Origin: Chthonomonas sp.
Lineage (GTDB): Bacteria > Armatimonadota > Fimbriimonadia > Fimbriimonadales > Fimbriimonadaceae
Reading direction: 5' to 3'
Assembly: GCA_016788115.1 (NCBI GenBank)
Contig: JAEURR010000008.1
Span: 124,001-188,000 of the forward strand
DNA length: 64,000 bases
Part shown: positions 16,858 to 25,619 of the stretch, piece after piece
How positions within the stretch are numbered: the stretch's first letter is position 1
Layout of the letters: every line of letters begins with the position of its first letter
Translations under genes and position numbers: made by a program
The notes under the pieces: generated by a model
What the model saw: only the letters and a program-made list of their open reading frames with translations
Told to the model about the DNA's origin: nothing
Database searches by the model: none

Positions 16858-17778
16858 TCACGTAATCTCGAGATCGTGTAGCATGCGCGGGTTCTGACGC
16901 CACTCTGGTCGAATTTTGACGACGAGTTCTAGGTACACCCGCTGACCTAAGATGTCCTCGATTTCGATCCGGGATTCGGTGCCTATCTGCTTGAGCATCG
17001 CCCCCTGCTTTCCGATCATGATCGCCTTCTGTCCGTCCTTCTCGACGACGATGCTAGCCGTGATCCGCACACGATCCCGCTCCGGTTCTGGCTCCCACAT
17101 CTCCACGACCGTCGCGATCGCGTGGGGAACTTCCTGTTTTGTGAGTCGCAACGCCTTCTCGCGGATGAGCTCGGCGGCGAGCCGCCGCATCGGTTGATCG
17201 GTGAACTCGTCCTCGGGCCACTGGCTGTCACCCTGCGGAAGCCGGGCAACGATCATTTCCAGCAGCTTCTCGGCGTTCTGCTTCTTGGTTAAGCACGTGA
17301 GCATGTACTCTGCGGTGCCGAAGAGCTCGCAGTACGCCTCGACATTCTCCTTGACGAACTCAGCGCGTAGAAGGTCCATTTTGTTGAGACACAGGATGAT
17401 GCCGTTGAAGCCTGGGTGTTCTTGGGCATGCGGATACTTCCAGACGGCTTCTACAAGCTCGGCGATGGCGCGGTCTTCGTCCTGCGGTGGCTTGCTGCAG
17501 TCGGCCACGAACAAGATCATGTCGACCTCGGCCAACGCACCTTTGGCGGCGTCGTTCATGATCCGCCCGAGATGGGTGTGAGGCTCATGCATGCCCGGCG
17601 TATCCAGCAGTGCGAGTTGGAAATCGGGTTCGGACAGAATGCCCAAAATTCGTGAACGGGTGGTCTGGCGCTTGTTGCTGACAATCGACACTTTCTGGCC
17701 GACGAGTTGGTTCACCAGAGTCGATTTCCCGACGTTGGGCTTGCCGATGACCGCAATGGCTCCGCAGCGGTGGTTCAC
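16858..17778 (-). CDS. era: GTPase Era
   Basis: A 306-residue GTPase that binds 16S rRNA near its 3' end and assists 30S subunit assembly. The N-terminal G domain has G1 GKPNVGKST, the switch region SNKRQTTRSRI, G3 DTPGMHEP and G4 NKMD. The C-terminal KH domain contains SIVVEKDGQKAIMIGKQGAMLKQIG. The length is typical. It is the last gene of a minus-strand series (lysS, HAD phosphatase, glycosidase-like fusion, era), with only 3 bp between the fusion gene and era. Confidence 0.97.
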   Translation of the reverse strand: MNHRCGAIAVIGKPNVGKSTLVNQLVGQKVSIVSNKRQTTRSRILGILSEPDFQLALLDTPGMHEPHTHLGRIMNDAAKGALAEVDMILFVADCSKPPQDEDRAIAELVEAVWKYPHAQEHPGFNGIILCLNKMDLLRAEFVKENVEAYCELFGTAEYMLTCLTKKQNAEKLLEMIVARLPQGDSQWPEDEFTDQPMRRLAAELIREKALRLTKQEVPHAIATVVEMWEPEPERDRVRITASIVVEKDGQKAIMIGKQGAMLKQIGTESRIEIEDILGQRVYLELVVKIRPEWRQNPRMLHDLEIT

Positions 17779-17781
17779 AGG

Positions 17782-20700
17782 CTATTCCCGCTTCCTAAAG
17801 ACGACGCTCATCCCAAGTTCTCCAATGGGCTCCGAGACTTCTCCAGGCCGCCGGTCCTGGCTGCCGCGCCGACGTCGTCGACGGCGTCTGGTCCCTGGGC
17901 TCACACGCTCGTCGAGGTCGCTGAGCTCCTCGGGAAGGTCCACCTCGATTTGGCTCGGTTTCAGCAGCAGGTCGTCAGCCAGCTCTTCGGTCCATCCTTC
18001 TTCCATCCACTCACCTAGCTTCATGATTGGGACTTCAAAGTTGAGGTGGTCGTAGTCAATCGTGTTTTCTGGGCGGTCCGGGATCGCCGGAGCGATGAGA
18101 AGCTCATCGAGATTGCGATTCAGCATCGCGTCCAACTCGCTGCGCGGCCCGACGGCAAAGACGTACGTCATCCCGTCCATGGCTGTGAAGCGAAGATGGG
18201 TTTGATCGAGAGCTGCCCACTCGTGGGTTCCGACATTGTAAGCGGCCCACTTGTCAGGCAACGTGATCGCCCGTGGGCCGGGCTTCGTACAGTGCACGGT
18301 GAGGAATGGCGGGCGCACATGGACCACATCGTCGTGGTAGTTCCATGCGGGGGCGCCGGCCATGTCTCCGAGGGCGCGGACCAAGGCTGGCGTCATCACC
18401 GGTTCGCCGAGGAACACACTCGTCCAGCGGCCGTCCGTTTGCTCTGCTCCGTCGAACTCCCGAATGACGTAGCTGGGCAGACCGGTTTGGCTGTACTCAC
18501 CCAGGACGATCGCGTTCTCGGGGATCGCGAAGTAGCTTGGTTCTAGCTGGCTGCCAGCAGCCAGATCTCGATCTGGAATCGCCTCGCACAGCGGGTGACG
18601 TCGGTTCAGGACCGTTGAACCCGACCTGCTTGCGTAAGGCTGGGGCTTGAGGGCGATGCCGGTAACCTCGCGTACCCGTTCTAGGGCGTCGCGGCCCGAA
18701 TCGAAGACCCCTGCTGCGTACATCCAGAAAAGAACCTTTCCGTCGCGCTGAAGACGACTCTTGATCGCGCTTCGCACTTCGGGTCGGATGTCCCACGCAT
18801 TCACGAAGATGTGAACCTTACACTCGGGGAAGTTCTCACGGTGGGCGAGATCGCTCAGCAAATAGAAGCCGGCGCTCAGCCCGCTGCGCAGGACCGATTC
18901 GCGCACGTTTTGCACGAGGAGCCCAAACGCTTTGGCGTCGGCCAAGTAGGCTAGCGAGCGCTCGTCAATGAAAACGGCCACATCGGGATTTGTTGCTTGC
19001 CCGATGCGGGCTCGGAGCAACGCTTCTCGGACTAGCTCGGCACGTTGCCAGATCCCGGGAGTATTGAGCCATCCGTTGCCCCAAATGTCCATCCAGCATA
19101 TGCCGCTGCTATGGGCAAGGGCCGCGCCGGCTCCGCGCCACTGGACGCTCTCGAGCGCCTGCGGAGTTCGGATGGTTGGGTTGAAATCGTCCGGCTCTTG
19201 CTGGCCGCTGCTGATTGGCGTCTTGAAGTCCTCTTCGCTGATGTAAAGCTTGCCATTGAGCGCAAAGCTGTCAATAGGGCAAGGGAACGGACATGTGCCG
19301 CCCGGCAGTCGATTCTTGTAGCTTGGCGGACCGGCAATGATGTCTACTTCGGGCGTCCGGAGCAACTTGCCGAGGCTCAGGTGGCCGCTGGCAGCGTGAT
19401 CCCACTCAAACGTGTACCCGTAGCTCACTCCCACAAGGAACATTCCATCGGTCGCTTTCTTGACCGCATATGCCAGGCTGCTGATCCGCTCGACGGTGGC
19501 GTCGCTCAGGAAGAGGTGCGTGTCCACCCATCGGCGCTGCTTGCGCCCGGTGCGCACAAAGTCCTCAGCCTTGCCTGAGTTGTACTTTGGCAAAAGGACG
19601 TTATCAAAGGTGACCTTTCCGTCAAACCACGCGGCCCGGAGGGCCACCGTGTCGTTGCTGTAGCGCATTCTCAGCCACTCGCGGAACTTGGTCAAAGACG
19701 CTGCCGAGGTGTCGTAACCTTGGCCGTTGGCGAAGAACCACTCGCCCCGTTCGATGTGCAGACCGAGGATGTTGCCCGCATTCGGCAGGCGCATCAGCTG
19801 CTGCGAGAAGCTCGCGAGACATTCAGCCGCAACCTCCCAGAACTCGTCGTGGCAGATGCTCGGTTCGGCGAGCTCGCCCTGTGCGTTCGCGTAGGCCGCT
19901 CCGGGATATCGTTTTTCCCAGTCGTTCGGAGCGGTGAAAACCAGGCGGAACATAACCTGCGAGTCTGGGTTGACGCTCACTGTCTTGTCGAGCAGAAACG
20001 CGGCGACACCGACGGCATCCTCAACTCGCGCAGGATCGACGATGAACTCAACGTAGTGGATGAACGCCGAGACCCCGTGCTCGTGGGCGAGCCGGATCTC
20101 TTCGAAAACGTTGTCCGATCTGCGCTGATCCGAGGCAGCCCCAAAGAAAAAGATGGGAGGAATGACTTTGCCGTCTCGAACGAGCAGCGCGTGGCCCTCT
20201 TGCTGGATGACTTGGGGAGCGTTCGCTGGGATTCGCACCGGCTCGCGCTTCGGCTTGGCGGGCGGTTCGGGCTCCTTTGAAACAACGGGTTCAGGGCGCG
20301 GCGTCTTCTCAGCGCGTGCCCGCTGCGGTCGTTCAGGTCGAGCTTGTTTTGGCTCCTCGCGCTCGGAATCGGGCACCAAGGCGTCGGCGGCAGTCACGAG
20401 TTTGCCGCGTCCGCGTCGTCGGCTGCGGCGCGTCGAGCTTCGTGCTTCCTCCTCGGCTTCGGGCGCGGCGGCCCCGCTGGCAATGCTTGCGGCGGTACCG
20501 GCGGCGCGCCACTGGAGGATCACGAGCTCATCGCGATTCGGGGGCGTTGTGATCTCCGGAAGCGCTGGGATGGCCACGGCTGCGGGCTTCTGGCCACCAC
20601 GAATCGGCTTTGCCGAGACAGCGGCGGGCTTTTGGGGGGTCGCCTCGCGGCGGGTCACCGGGCGGAAAGAGATCTCGATGCGGCCTTCGGGATCGTTCCA

Positions 20701-20958
20701 AGCAAACTGGGTCGGCTTCGGCTTAGGGGCTCGCTTCCGGCTGGCTGGCTTCTCCGGTGCCGTTTCAACTGCGGCGGGTTCGGGATTCGGCGCAGGCGTA
20801 CGCTTGGGGCGGGATGGGCGCCGCGGCGCCTCCGTAATGGCTTCGACGACGGGGGGAACTACCTCTACGTTCGGGGTCTTCTTGGCGCGAGTAGTTCGCG
20901 TCTTCGGCTGTTCGGTTGCGACCGCGGTCGCTTCAGTGGTTGCTTTCGGTTTTCGCAT
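17782..20958 (-). CDS. GH42-like glycosidase core fused to basic disordered N- and C-terminal regions
   Basis: A 1058-residue protein without signal peptide or membrane segment. Residues 1-245 are disordered, rich in Lys, Arg, Pro, Ala and Glu, with RSSTRRSRRRGRGK around 173-186. Residues 255-640 look like a clan GH-A TIM barrel related to GH42: IPPIFFFGAAS, HIERGEWF (candidate acid/base Glu403) and KLYISEEDF (candidate nucleophile Glu575). Residues 655-940 resemble the trimerisation and beta-sandwich regions of GH42. An Arg8 run (1024-1031) near the C-terminus is coded by six different Arg codons, so it is not a DNA repeat. The start overlaps the HAD gene by 26 bp, and era follows after 3 bp. 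A basic-tailed cytoplasmic glycosidase is unexpected; RNA or ribosome association is speculation. Activity and substrate are unknown. Confidence 0.75.
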   Translation of the reverse strand: MRKPKATTEATAVATEQPKTRTTRAKKTPNVEVVPPVVEAITEAPRRPSRPKRTPAPNPEPAAVETAPEKPASRKRAPKPKPTQFAWNDPEGRIEISFRPVTRREATPQKPAAVSAKPIRGGQKPAAVAIPALPEITTPPNRDELVILQWRAAGTAASIASGAAAPEAEEEARSSTRRSRRRGRGKLVTAADALVPDSEREEPKQARPERPQRARAEKTPRPEPVVSKEPEPPAKPKREPVRIPANAPQVIQQEGHALLVRDGKVIPPIFFFGAASDQRRSDNVFEEIRLAHEHGVSAFIHYVEFIVDPARVEDAVGVAAFLLDKTVSVNPDSQVMFRLVFTAPNDWEKRYPGAAYANAQGELAEPSICHDEFWEVAAECLASFSQQLMRLPNAGNILGLHIERGEWFFANGQGYDTSAASLTKFREWLRMRYSNDTVALRAAWFDGKVTFDNVLLPKYNSGKAEDFVRTGRKQRRWVDTHLFLSDATVERISSLAYAVKKATDGMFLVGVSYGYTFEWDHAASGHLSLGKLLRTPEVDIIAGPPSYKNRLPGGTCPFPCPIDSFALNGKLYISEEDFKTPISSGQQEPDDFNPTIRTPQALESVQWRGAGAALAHSSGICWMDIWGNGWLNTPGIWQRAELVREALLRARIGQATNPDVAVFIDERSLAYLADAKAFGLLVQNVRESVLRSGLSAGFYLLSDLAHRENFPECKVHIFVNAWDIRPEVRSAIKSRLQRDGKVLFWMYAAGVFDSGRDALERVREVTGIALKPQPYASRSGSTVLNRRHPLCEAIPDRDLAAGSQLEPSYFAIPENAIVLGEYSQTGLPSYVIREFDGAEQTDGRWTSVFLGEPVMTPALVRALGDMAGAPAWNYHDDVVHVRPPFLTVHCTKPGPRAITLPDKWAAYNVGTHEWAALDQTHLRFTAMDGMTYVFAVGPRSELDAMLNRNLDELLIAPAIPDRPENTIDYDHLNFEVPIMKLGEWMEEGWTEELADDLLLKPSQIEVDLPEELSDLDERVSPGTRRRRRRRRGSQDRRPGEVSEPIGELGMSVVFRKRE

Positions 20959-21643
20959 AGGGGATTTCTAAACTCTGTTGGATGGCTTCAAGCAAGGCTT
21001 CGGGAGTATCGAACATCGCCAGCGGATGCCACTTGGCAAGCTGTCCGACCGTTCCCGCTCCGTACGTGACGCCGATGGATCGGACTCCGGCACTGGCAGC
21101 GCACTCCAAGTCGAATGCGGAATCGCCGATCAGGATCGCTTCCGCGGGGGTGACCTGAAGCTGATGGCAAGCCGCCTCGGCAGGGTCTCCCGCTGGCTTT
21201 GGGTGCGCGGCATCTTCGGCGGCAATGACCGAATCCACTTGACTCAAAGCTGGAAACTGATCGAGGAATTCGCGCAACTCGACACGATTCTTGCTCGTGA
21301 CTAAGCCGATACGTTTTCCTGCCCCGCGGAGCTGGTGCATGGCCAGAACCGCCGGTTCAAAAAGGCGACTGCGCGACTGATGATGACGAAACCGGTCCAT
21401 CGCGAACTGTACGCGATCTTGGACCTCATGGGGAGCGGACTCGCCGAGACCGAGCAGATTCATCTGATCGTGAAGCGGGCGTCCAATGATGCTCCGTAAA
21501 AAACCGTCATCCGGTCGGGTGCCTGAAAACTCTTCGAATGTATCTCCGAGACCTGCCGCAATGATCGGCACGGTATCGGCGAGAGTTCCATCGACATCGA
21601 AGAGTACAGCTTTGCACTCGCTCAACGCCTGTAGAACTGTCAT
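20933..21643 (-). CDS. HAD-superfamily phosphatase, phosphoglycolate-phosphatase-like
   Basis: A 236-residue haloacid-dehalogenase-type hydrolase with an alpha-helical cap. Motif I is DVDGTLADT (nucleophile Asp), motif II is VTSKN, motif III is the Lys in HPKPAGDP, and motif IV is GDSAFDLECAASAG. These motifs and the length fit the Gph/PpaX group, which hydrolyses 2-phosphoglycolate or pyrophosphate. The exact substrate cannot be told from sequence. Its 3' end overlaps the start of the glycosidase-like fusion by 26 bp, so they are very likely translationally coupled. lysS lies 24 bp upstream. Confidence 0.88.
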   Translation of the reverse strand: MTVLQALSECKAVLFDVDGTLADTVPIIAAGLGDTFEEFSGTRPDDGFLRSIIGRPLHDQMNLLGLGESAPHEVQDRVQFAMDRFRHHQSRSRLFEPAVLAMHQLRGAGKRIGLVTSKNRVELREFLDQFPALSQVDSVIAAEDAAHPKPAGDPAEAACHQLQVTPAEAILIGDSAFDLECAASAGVRSIGVTYGAGTVGQLAKWHPLAMFDTPEALLEAIQQSLEIPYAKTESNH

Positions 21644-21667
21644 CCGTGCCTCAAGTATGGCAGATCG

Positions 21668-23185
21668 TCACTCGGCGGCGTGCGACTCAGGCCGCATCAT
21701 GGGGAAGAGCAGGATCTCCCGCAGCGAATCCGCGCCCGTGAGAAGCATCGCCATACGGTCGATACCGATGCCGCACCCACCCGTCGGGGGCATCCCGCAT
21801 TCGAGCGCGTAAATGAAGTCTTCGTCCATCGGATGCGCCTCTTCGTCCCCCTTTTCACGCTCAGCGACCTGGCCTTCGAACCGCTCGCGCTGGTCAATGG
21901 GGTCATTGATCTCACTGAACGCGTTGCATAGCTCTCGCCCAAGCACATACCCTTCGAATCGGCGGGTAAATCCGGGCCGGGCGGGGTCCTTCTTGGCGAG
22001 CGGCGAGGTCTCCAGCGGGTAGCCGATGACGAATGAGGGCTGGATGAGCGTCGGCTCGACGAAGACCTCGAGCAGCTTCTCTATCAGCCCACCGAGCTGG
22101 TGCTCCTCTTCAAGGATGATCCGCTTCTTGGTCTGTTCGTTGAAGAGCCGCTTGCCAGCGAGGGCTTTCTTGGCGGTCTCGAGCGTGGCGAAGTCTTCCG
22201 GCGACGTCTGCGTGTGCCGCCCGATCTCGCCGAGCAAGTCAACGCGGTGCCAGTCTGGCCCAAAGTCGATTTCGGTTTCACCGTGCAGAATCTTGGTCGT
22301 GCCGAAGACCTCAAGCGCGACGCTTCGCATCATCTCTTCGACCAGGGTCATGATGTCTTCCAAGTTCGAGTAAGCCTCGTAAAACTCCAGCAGCGTGAAC
22401 TCGGGGTTATGCCGGTTGCTCACGCTCTCATTGCGGAAGACACGTCCGATTTCGTACACCTTCGGGACATCGCCGCAAATGCATCGCTTGAGGTAGAGCT
22501 CCAGAGAGATTCGAAGCTTCACTTCCAGTTCGTAGAAGTTGTAGTGCGTGAGGAATGGGCGTGCGGCCGCGCCACCAGCCTCAAGCTGCAACAAGGGGGT
22601 CTCCACCTCCAGATAGCCGCGACTGTCCATGAATCGGCGCACGCTGCTCACGATCCGCGACCGATCAAGCAGCAGCTTGCGAGACTCGGGATTCGCGATC
22701 AAATCGAGGTGGCGGTGGCGGTACCGTTGATCGACATCTGTGAGTCCGTACCACTGTTGGCCGTCCTTTTCCTTGCCCAGCGGCAAGCTCTGCAGGCACT
22801 TGCTCAGCGGGACGAAGTCGCGGACATGAATGGACTGTTCTCCGGTTTTGGTAACAAACAGCTCGCCGCTGACGCCCACGTGATCGCCCAGGTCCAGGAG
22901 CTTGAAAACTTCCCAGAGGGTCTCCCCGATGTCATCCTTGCGGAAATAGACTTGGATCTTGCCGTCGCCATCGCTCAGGTGGGCAAACGCTGCCTTTCCC
23001 ATCAGACGGCTGGCGACCACGCGGCCCGCGAACTGCACCTGCTTACCTTCTTCAAACCTCTCAAGAAGGCCCGAGGCCGTGTCAGAGCTTACGAACCGCT
23101 CTTGGGCGAACGGATCAAAGCCCAACTCTCGAAGCATTTGTAGGTTCTGGAGTCGGATATCGCGCAGGGATTGATCTTCGGACAT
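21668..23185 (-). CDS. lysS: Lysine--tRNA ligase, class II
   Basis: A 505-residue aminoacyl-tRNA synthetase that charges tRNA-Lys. An N-terminal OB-fold (VQFAGRVVASRLMGKAAFAHLSD) binds the anticodon. The class II catalytic core follows, with motif 2 (YEIGRVFRNESVSNRHNPEFTLLEFYEAY) and motif 3 (GCGIGIDRMAMLLTG). The ATG at 23185 (MSEDQSLRDIRLQNL) is chosen over the longer frame to 23221, which overlaps the divergent promoter region and has no family similarity. It heads the minus-strand cluster with the HAD phosphatase, the glycosidase-like fusion and era. Confidence 0.96.
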   Translation of the reverse strand: MSEDQSLRDIRLQNLQMLRELGFDPFAQERFVSSDTASGLLERFEEGKQVQFAGRVVASRLMGKAAFAHLSDGDGKIQVYFRKDDIGETLWEVFKLLDLGDHVGVSGELFVTKTGEQSIHVRDFVPLSKCLQSLPLGKEKDGQQWYGLTDVDQRYRHRHLDLIANPESRKLLLDRSRIVSSVRRFMDSRGYLEVETPLLQLEAGGAAARPFLTHYNFYELEVKLRISLELYLKRCICGDVPKVYEIGRVFRNESVSNRHNPEFTLLEFYEAYSNLEDIMTLVEEMMRSVALEVFGTTKILHGETEIDFGPDWHRVDLLGEIGRHTQTSPEDFATLETAKKALAGKRLFNEQTKKRIILEEEHQLGGLIEKLLEVFVEPTLIQPSFVIGYPLETSPLAKKDPARPGFTRRFEGYVLGRELCNAFSEINDPIDQRERFEGQVAEREKGDEEAHPMDEDFIYALECGMPPTGGCGIGIDRMAMLLTGADSLREILLFPMMRPESHAAE

Positions 23186-23243
23186 TGAAGAGCGATTGTA
23201 CTCGAAGGTTCGAAACCCCACGGGTTGAGTAAGATTTGTCCCG

Positions 23244-23846
23244 TTGGCGAACCTATTTCAGTTTGATCAGGATCTGTATCGCGCGATCCATGTGAGTCTG
23301 CGGCGGGAGTGGCTGGACCCAGTCATGATCGTCATCACATCGACCGGTCTGGGTTGGGTTCAGCTGCTCCTCCTGGTCGCCTGCGCCCGGCGCGAGGGTT
23401 GGCGACGCGTGGCAATCTTGGCGCTGTGGGCGGGTGCACTTTCGGGTTTGCTGCGGCTTGGGGTGATGCGGATAGCCGATCGGCAACGTCCGAGCAATTT
23501 CGAGTGGTCGAGCCCGCTGGAGAACGTCCGGGGGAACAGTAGCTTCCCGAGCGGGCATGCAACGACCAGCTTCGCGATCGCATTCATGGTCATCTTGCTT
23601 GTCCGCAACACCGAGTACAAGTGGGTTGGATGGGCGACACTGGGGTGGGCGCTGCTCGTGGGGTACTCGCGCGTCTATGTCGGCGTCCACTATCCGCTGG
23701 ATATCTTGGGAGCGGCATGCATGGGAGCCACTTGCGCTGGCCTTGCGCACATCTCGGTAGAGAAGACGCGATTCTTTGCGGAGCCTGCCGCAGTGCTAGC
23801 CGATTTTGCCAAGCGCACGATAGCGCGAGTAACGGGCCGCCTTTAA
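23244..23846 (+). CDS. PAP2-family phosphatase (membrane)
   Basis: A 200-residue polytopic membrane protein of the phosphatidic acid phosphatase type 2 superfamily. The three-part signature is visible: RIADRQRPSNFEW (C1-like, Arg-Pro), SSFPSGHATTSF (C2 with catalytic His) and SRVYVGVHYPLDILGA (C3 with catalytic His). It dephosphorylates a lipid phosphate, such as undecaprenyl pyrophosphate or phosphatidic acid, on the periplasmic side; the substrate is not determinable. The start is TTG at 23244 with a weak ribosome binding site. Its last 51 bp overlap the 3' end of the convergent accA. Confidence 0.88.
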   Translation: MANLFQFDQDLYRAIHVSLRREWLDPVMIVITSTGLGWVQLLLLVACARREGWRRVAILALWAGALSGLLRLGVMRIADRQRPSNFEWSSPLENVRGNSSFPSGHATTSFAIAFMVILLVRNTEYKWVGWATLGWALLVGYSRVYVGVHYPLDILGAACMGATCAGLAHISVEKTRFFAEPAAVLADFAKRTIARVTGRL

Positions 23847-24767
23847 GGCGTCCGGCTTTTGCTTCAGCAATGGCTTTAGAGCCTTCTGCACTGCCTCTTT
23901 AAGGAGCGTTGCCGCCTCGATTGGGTCGCGGTGCGCTCCGCCGAATGGCTCGGGAATGATGCCGTCAATGAGGCTCATTTCAAGCGCGTGCTGGGCCGTG
24001 AGTCGCAACGCTGCCGAAGCCTCTGGCCCCAGAGAGGCATCGCGCCAGAGAATCGCCGCGCACCCCTCGGGTGGGATCACGCTGTAAACCGAATGCTCTT
24101 GCATCAGCACGGTGTTTCCGATGCCGATACCGATCGCACCGCCGCTACCGCCTTCGCCAATGACGACGGAGACGATGGGCACTTTGACTTCAAACATCGC
24201 GAGCATCGAATCGGCAATGGCTTCGCTGATGCCACGTGACTCGCTCTCAACTCCTGGGTCTGCGGCGGGGGTGTCGACCAGGGTGATGATCGGCATGCTG
24301 AACCGGTCGGCCATCTGGAACAGCCTGATTGCCTTGCGGTACCCCTCGGGCTTGGACATCGCAAAGTTGCGCATTTGCCGCTCTTGGATGTTGCGTCCCT
24401 TCTGGTGGCCGAGGACCATCACCGGCTGCCCGTCAAGCGCGGCTGGGCCGCCCACGATCGCGTGGTCTTGTCCAAAGAGGCGATCTCCCTGCAACTCGAT
24501 AAAGTTCGTGAACAGTGCGTTGATGTAGTCGAGGGTGTAGGGTCGTGGCTCGGCTCGCGCGACCAGCACCTTCTCCCACGGAGTCAGGTTGGCGTACTTC
24601 TTCTCGATGTACTTGTCCCGCCGTTGCTCGCTCGCCTTGATCGTTTCATCGATCTTATGGCGTTCTTCTTCGGTGGCGGTGACGGACCGTTCGCGCAGCT
24701 TGGCGAGCGCTTCATCGAGCTCTATGAGCGGCTTCTCCCACTCTTTCCAGCTCTTGGGTTGGGTCAC
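23796..24767 (-). CDS. accA: Acetyl-CoA carboxylase carboxyltransferase subunit alpha
   Basis: A 323-residue subunit of the carboxyltransferase that moves carboxyl from biotin to acetyl-CoA to make malonyl-CoA for fatty acid synthesis. The family signatures are PRPYTLDYINALFTNFIELQGDR, KGRNIQERQMRNFAM, VDTPAADPGVESESRGISEAIA, and GEGGSGGAIGIGIGNTVLMQEHSVYSVIPPEGCAAILW. The start is GTG at 24767, sharing GTGA with the stop of accD; the longer frame to 24863 only runs back into accD. The accD-accA order and coupling favour equal synthesis of the two subunits. Confidence 0.96.
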   Translation of the reverse strand: MTQPKSWKEWEKPLIELDEALAKLRERSVTATEEERHKIDETIKASEQRRDKYIEKKYANLTPWEKVLVARAEPRPYTLDYINALFTNFIELQGDRLFGQDHAIVGGPAALDGQPVMVLGHQKGRNIQERQMRNFAMSKPEGYRKAIRLFQMADRFSMPIITLVDTPAADPGVESESRGISEAIADSMLAMFEVKVPIVSVVIGEGGSGGAIGIGIGNTVLMQEHSVYSVIPPEGCAAILWRDASLGPEASAALRLTAQHALEMSLIDGIIPEPFGGAHRDPIEAATLLKEAVQKALKPLLKQKPDALKAARYSRYRALGKIG

Positions 24768-25576
24768 TTGCGCCCTCCGAGCAATCGGCAGAGGTCGGAT
24801 AATGTGTCGCGCATCTCTCGGCGCGGAACAATTCGGTCGATGAATCCGTGACGCAACACCCACTCGGCGGTCTGGAAGTCATCGGGAATCTTGACCACCT
24901 GTGCCTGTTTGCTGACGCGAGTCCCCGCGAAGCCGATCAGCGCCCGGGGCTCCGAAAGAATGACATCGGCCACGCTCGCGTAGCTGGCGAGCACGCCCGC
25001 CATGGTCGGGTCCGTGAACACGGCGATGAACGGTGCGCCCACGCTGCGGCAACGCTCGACTGCGGCAGTGGTCTTCGCCATCTGCATCAAGCTGAGCAGA
25101 CCCTCCTGCATGCGTGCACCCCCCGAGGCGCAAAAGACAATCGCTGGGATCTTCTTGTCTGCCGCTCGCTCCAAGGTGCGGGTGATCTTTTCGCCCGCGA
25201 GGCTCCCCATCGAGCCGCCCATGAATCCAAAGTCGCTGACCGCGACGGCGACCGGGTTCTCCTCAAGCTTGGCCATACCGGAGACGATTCCGTCGGGCTG
25301 CCCCGTTTTGCTGATCGCTTGGTCGAGTTTGCTTTGGTAGTCAGGGAACGAAAGCGTATCGACACTTTGAATGTCGGTGTCTTCTTCGACGAAGGAGCCC
25401 TCGTCGAATGTGTATTCGATCCGGGTCTTGGCATTGAGTCGGTGGTGATGACCGCAATTGGGGCAAACCATCATGCCCTGATCAAACTCTCGGCGAAACA
25501 GGGTCTTCCGGCAACTTGCACATTGCAGAAACGCATCTTGAAAACGCTGCTCGCGCCGCCGTACTCCCAGCCGCAT
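24764..25576 (-). CDS. accD: Acetyl-CoA carboxylase carboxyltransferase subunit beta
   Basis: A 270-residue partner of AccA. An N-terminal zinc ribbon (CASC and CPNC) is followed by the crotonase-like core with GGSMGSLAGEKITR, FCASGGARMQEGLLSLMQMAKT and TDPTMAGVLASYASVADVILSEP. The ATG at 25576 gives a protein of family length. The longer frame to 25726 would run across the start of the divergent pafA, so it is rejected. The stop overlaps the accA start as GTGA. Only 43 bp separate it from pafA, so the two divergent promoters must be compact or overlapping. Confidence 0.95.
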   Translation of the reverse strand: MRLGVRRREQRFQDAFLQCASCRKTLFRREFDQGMMVCPNCGHHHRLNAKTRIEYTFDEGSFVEEDTDIQSVDTLSFPDYQSKLDQAISKTGQPDGIVSGMAKLEENPVAVAVSDFGFMGGSMGSLAGEKITRTLERAADKKIPAIVFCASGGARMQEGLLSLMQMAKTTAAVERCRSVGAPFIAVFTDPTMAGVLASYASVADVILSEPRALIGFAGTRVSKQAQVVKIPDDFQTAEWVLRHGFIDRIVPRREMRDTLSDLCRLLGGRK

Positions 25577-25619
25577 GGCCAGCAGGATACCCCGGCCATT
25601 GCATGCGTAGAATAGGCGC

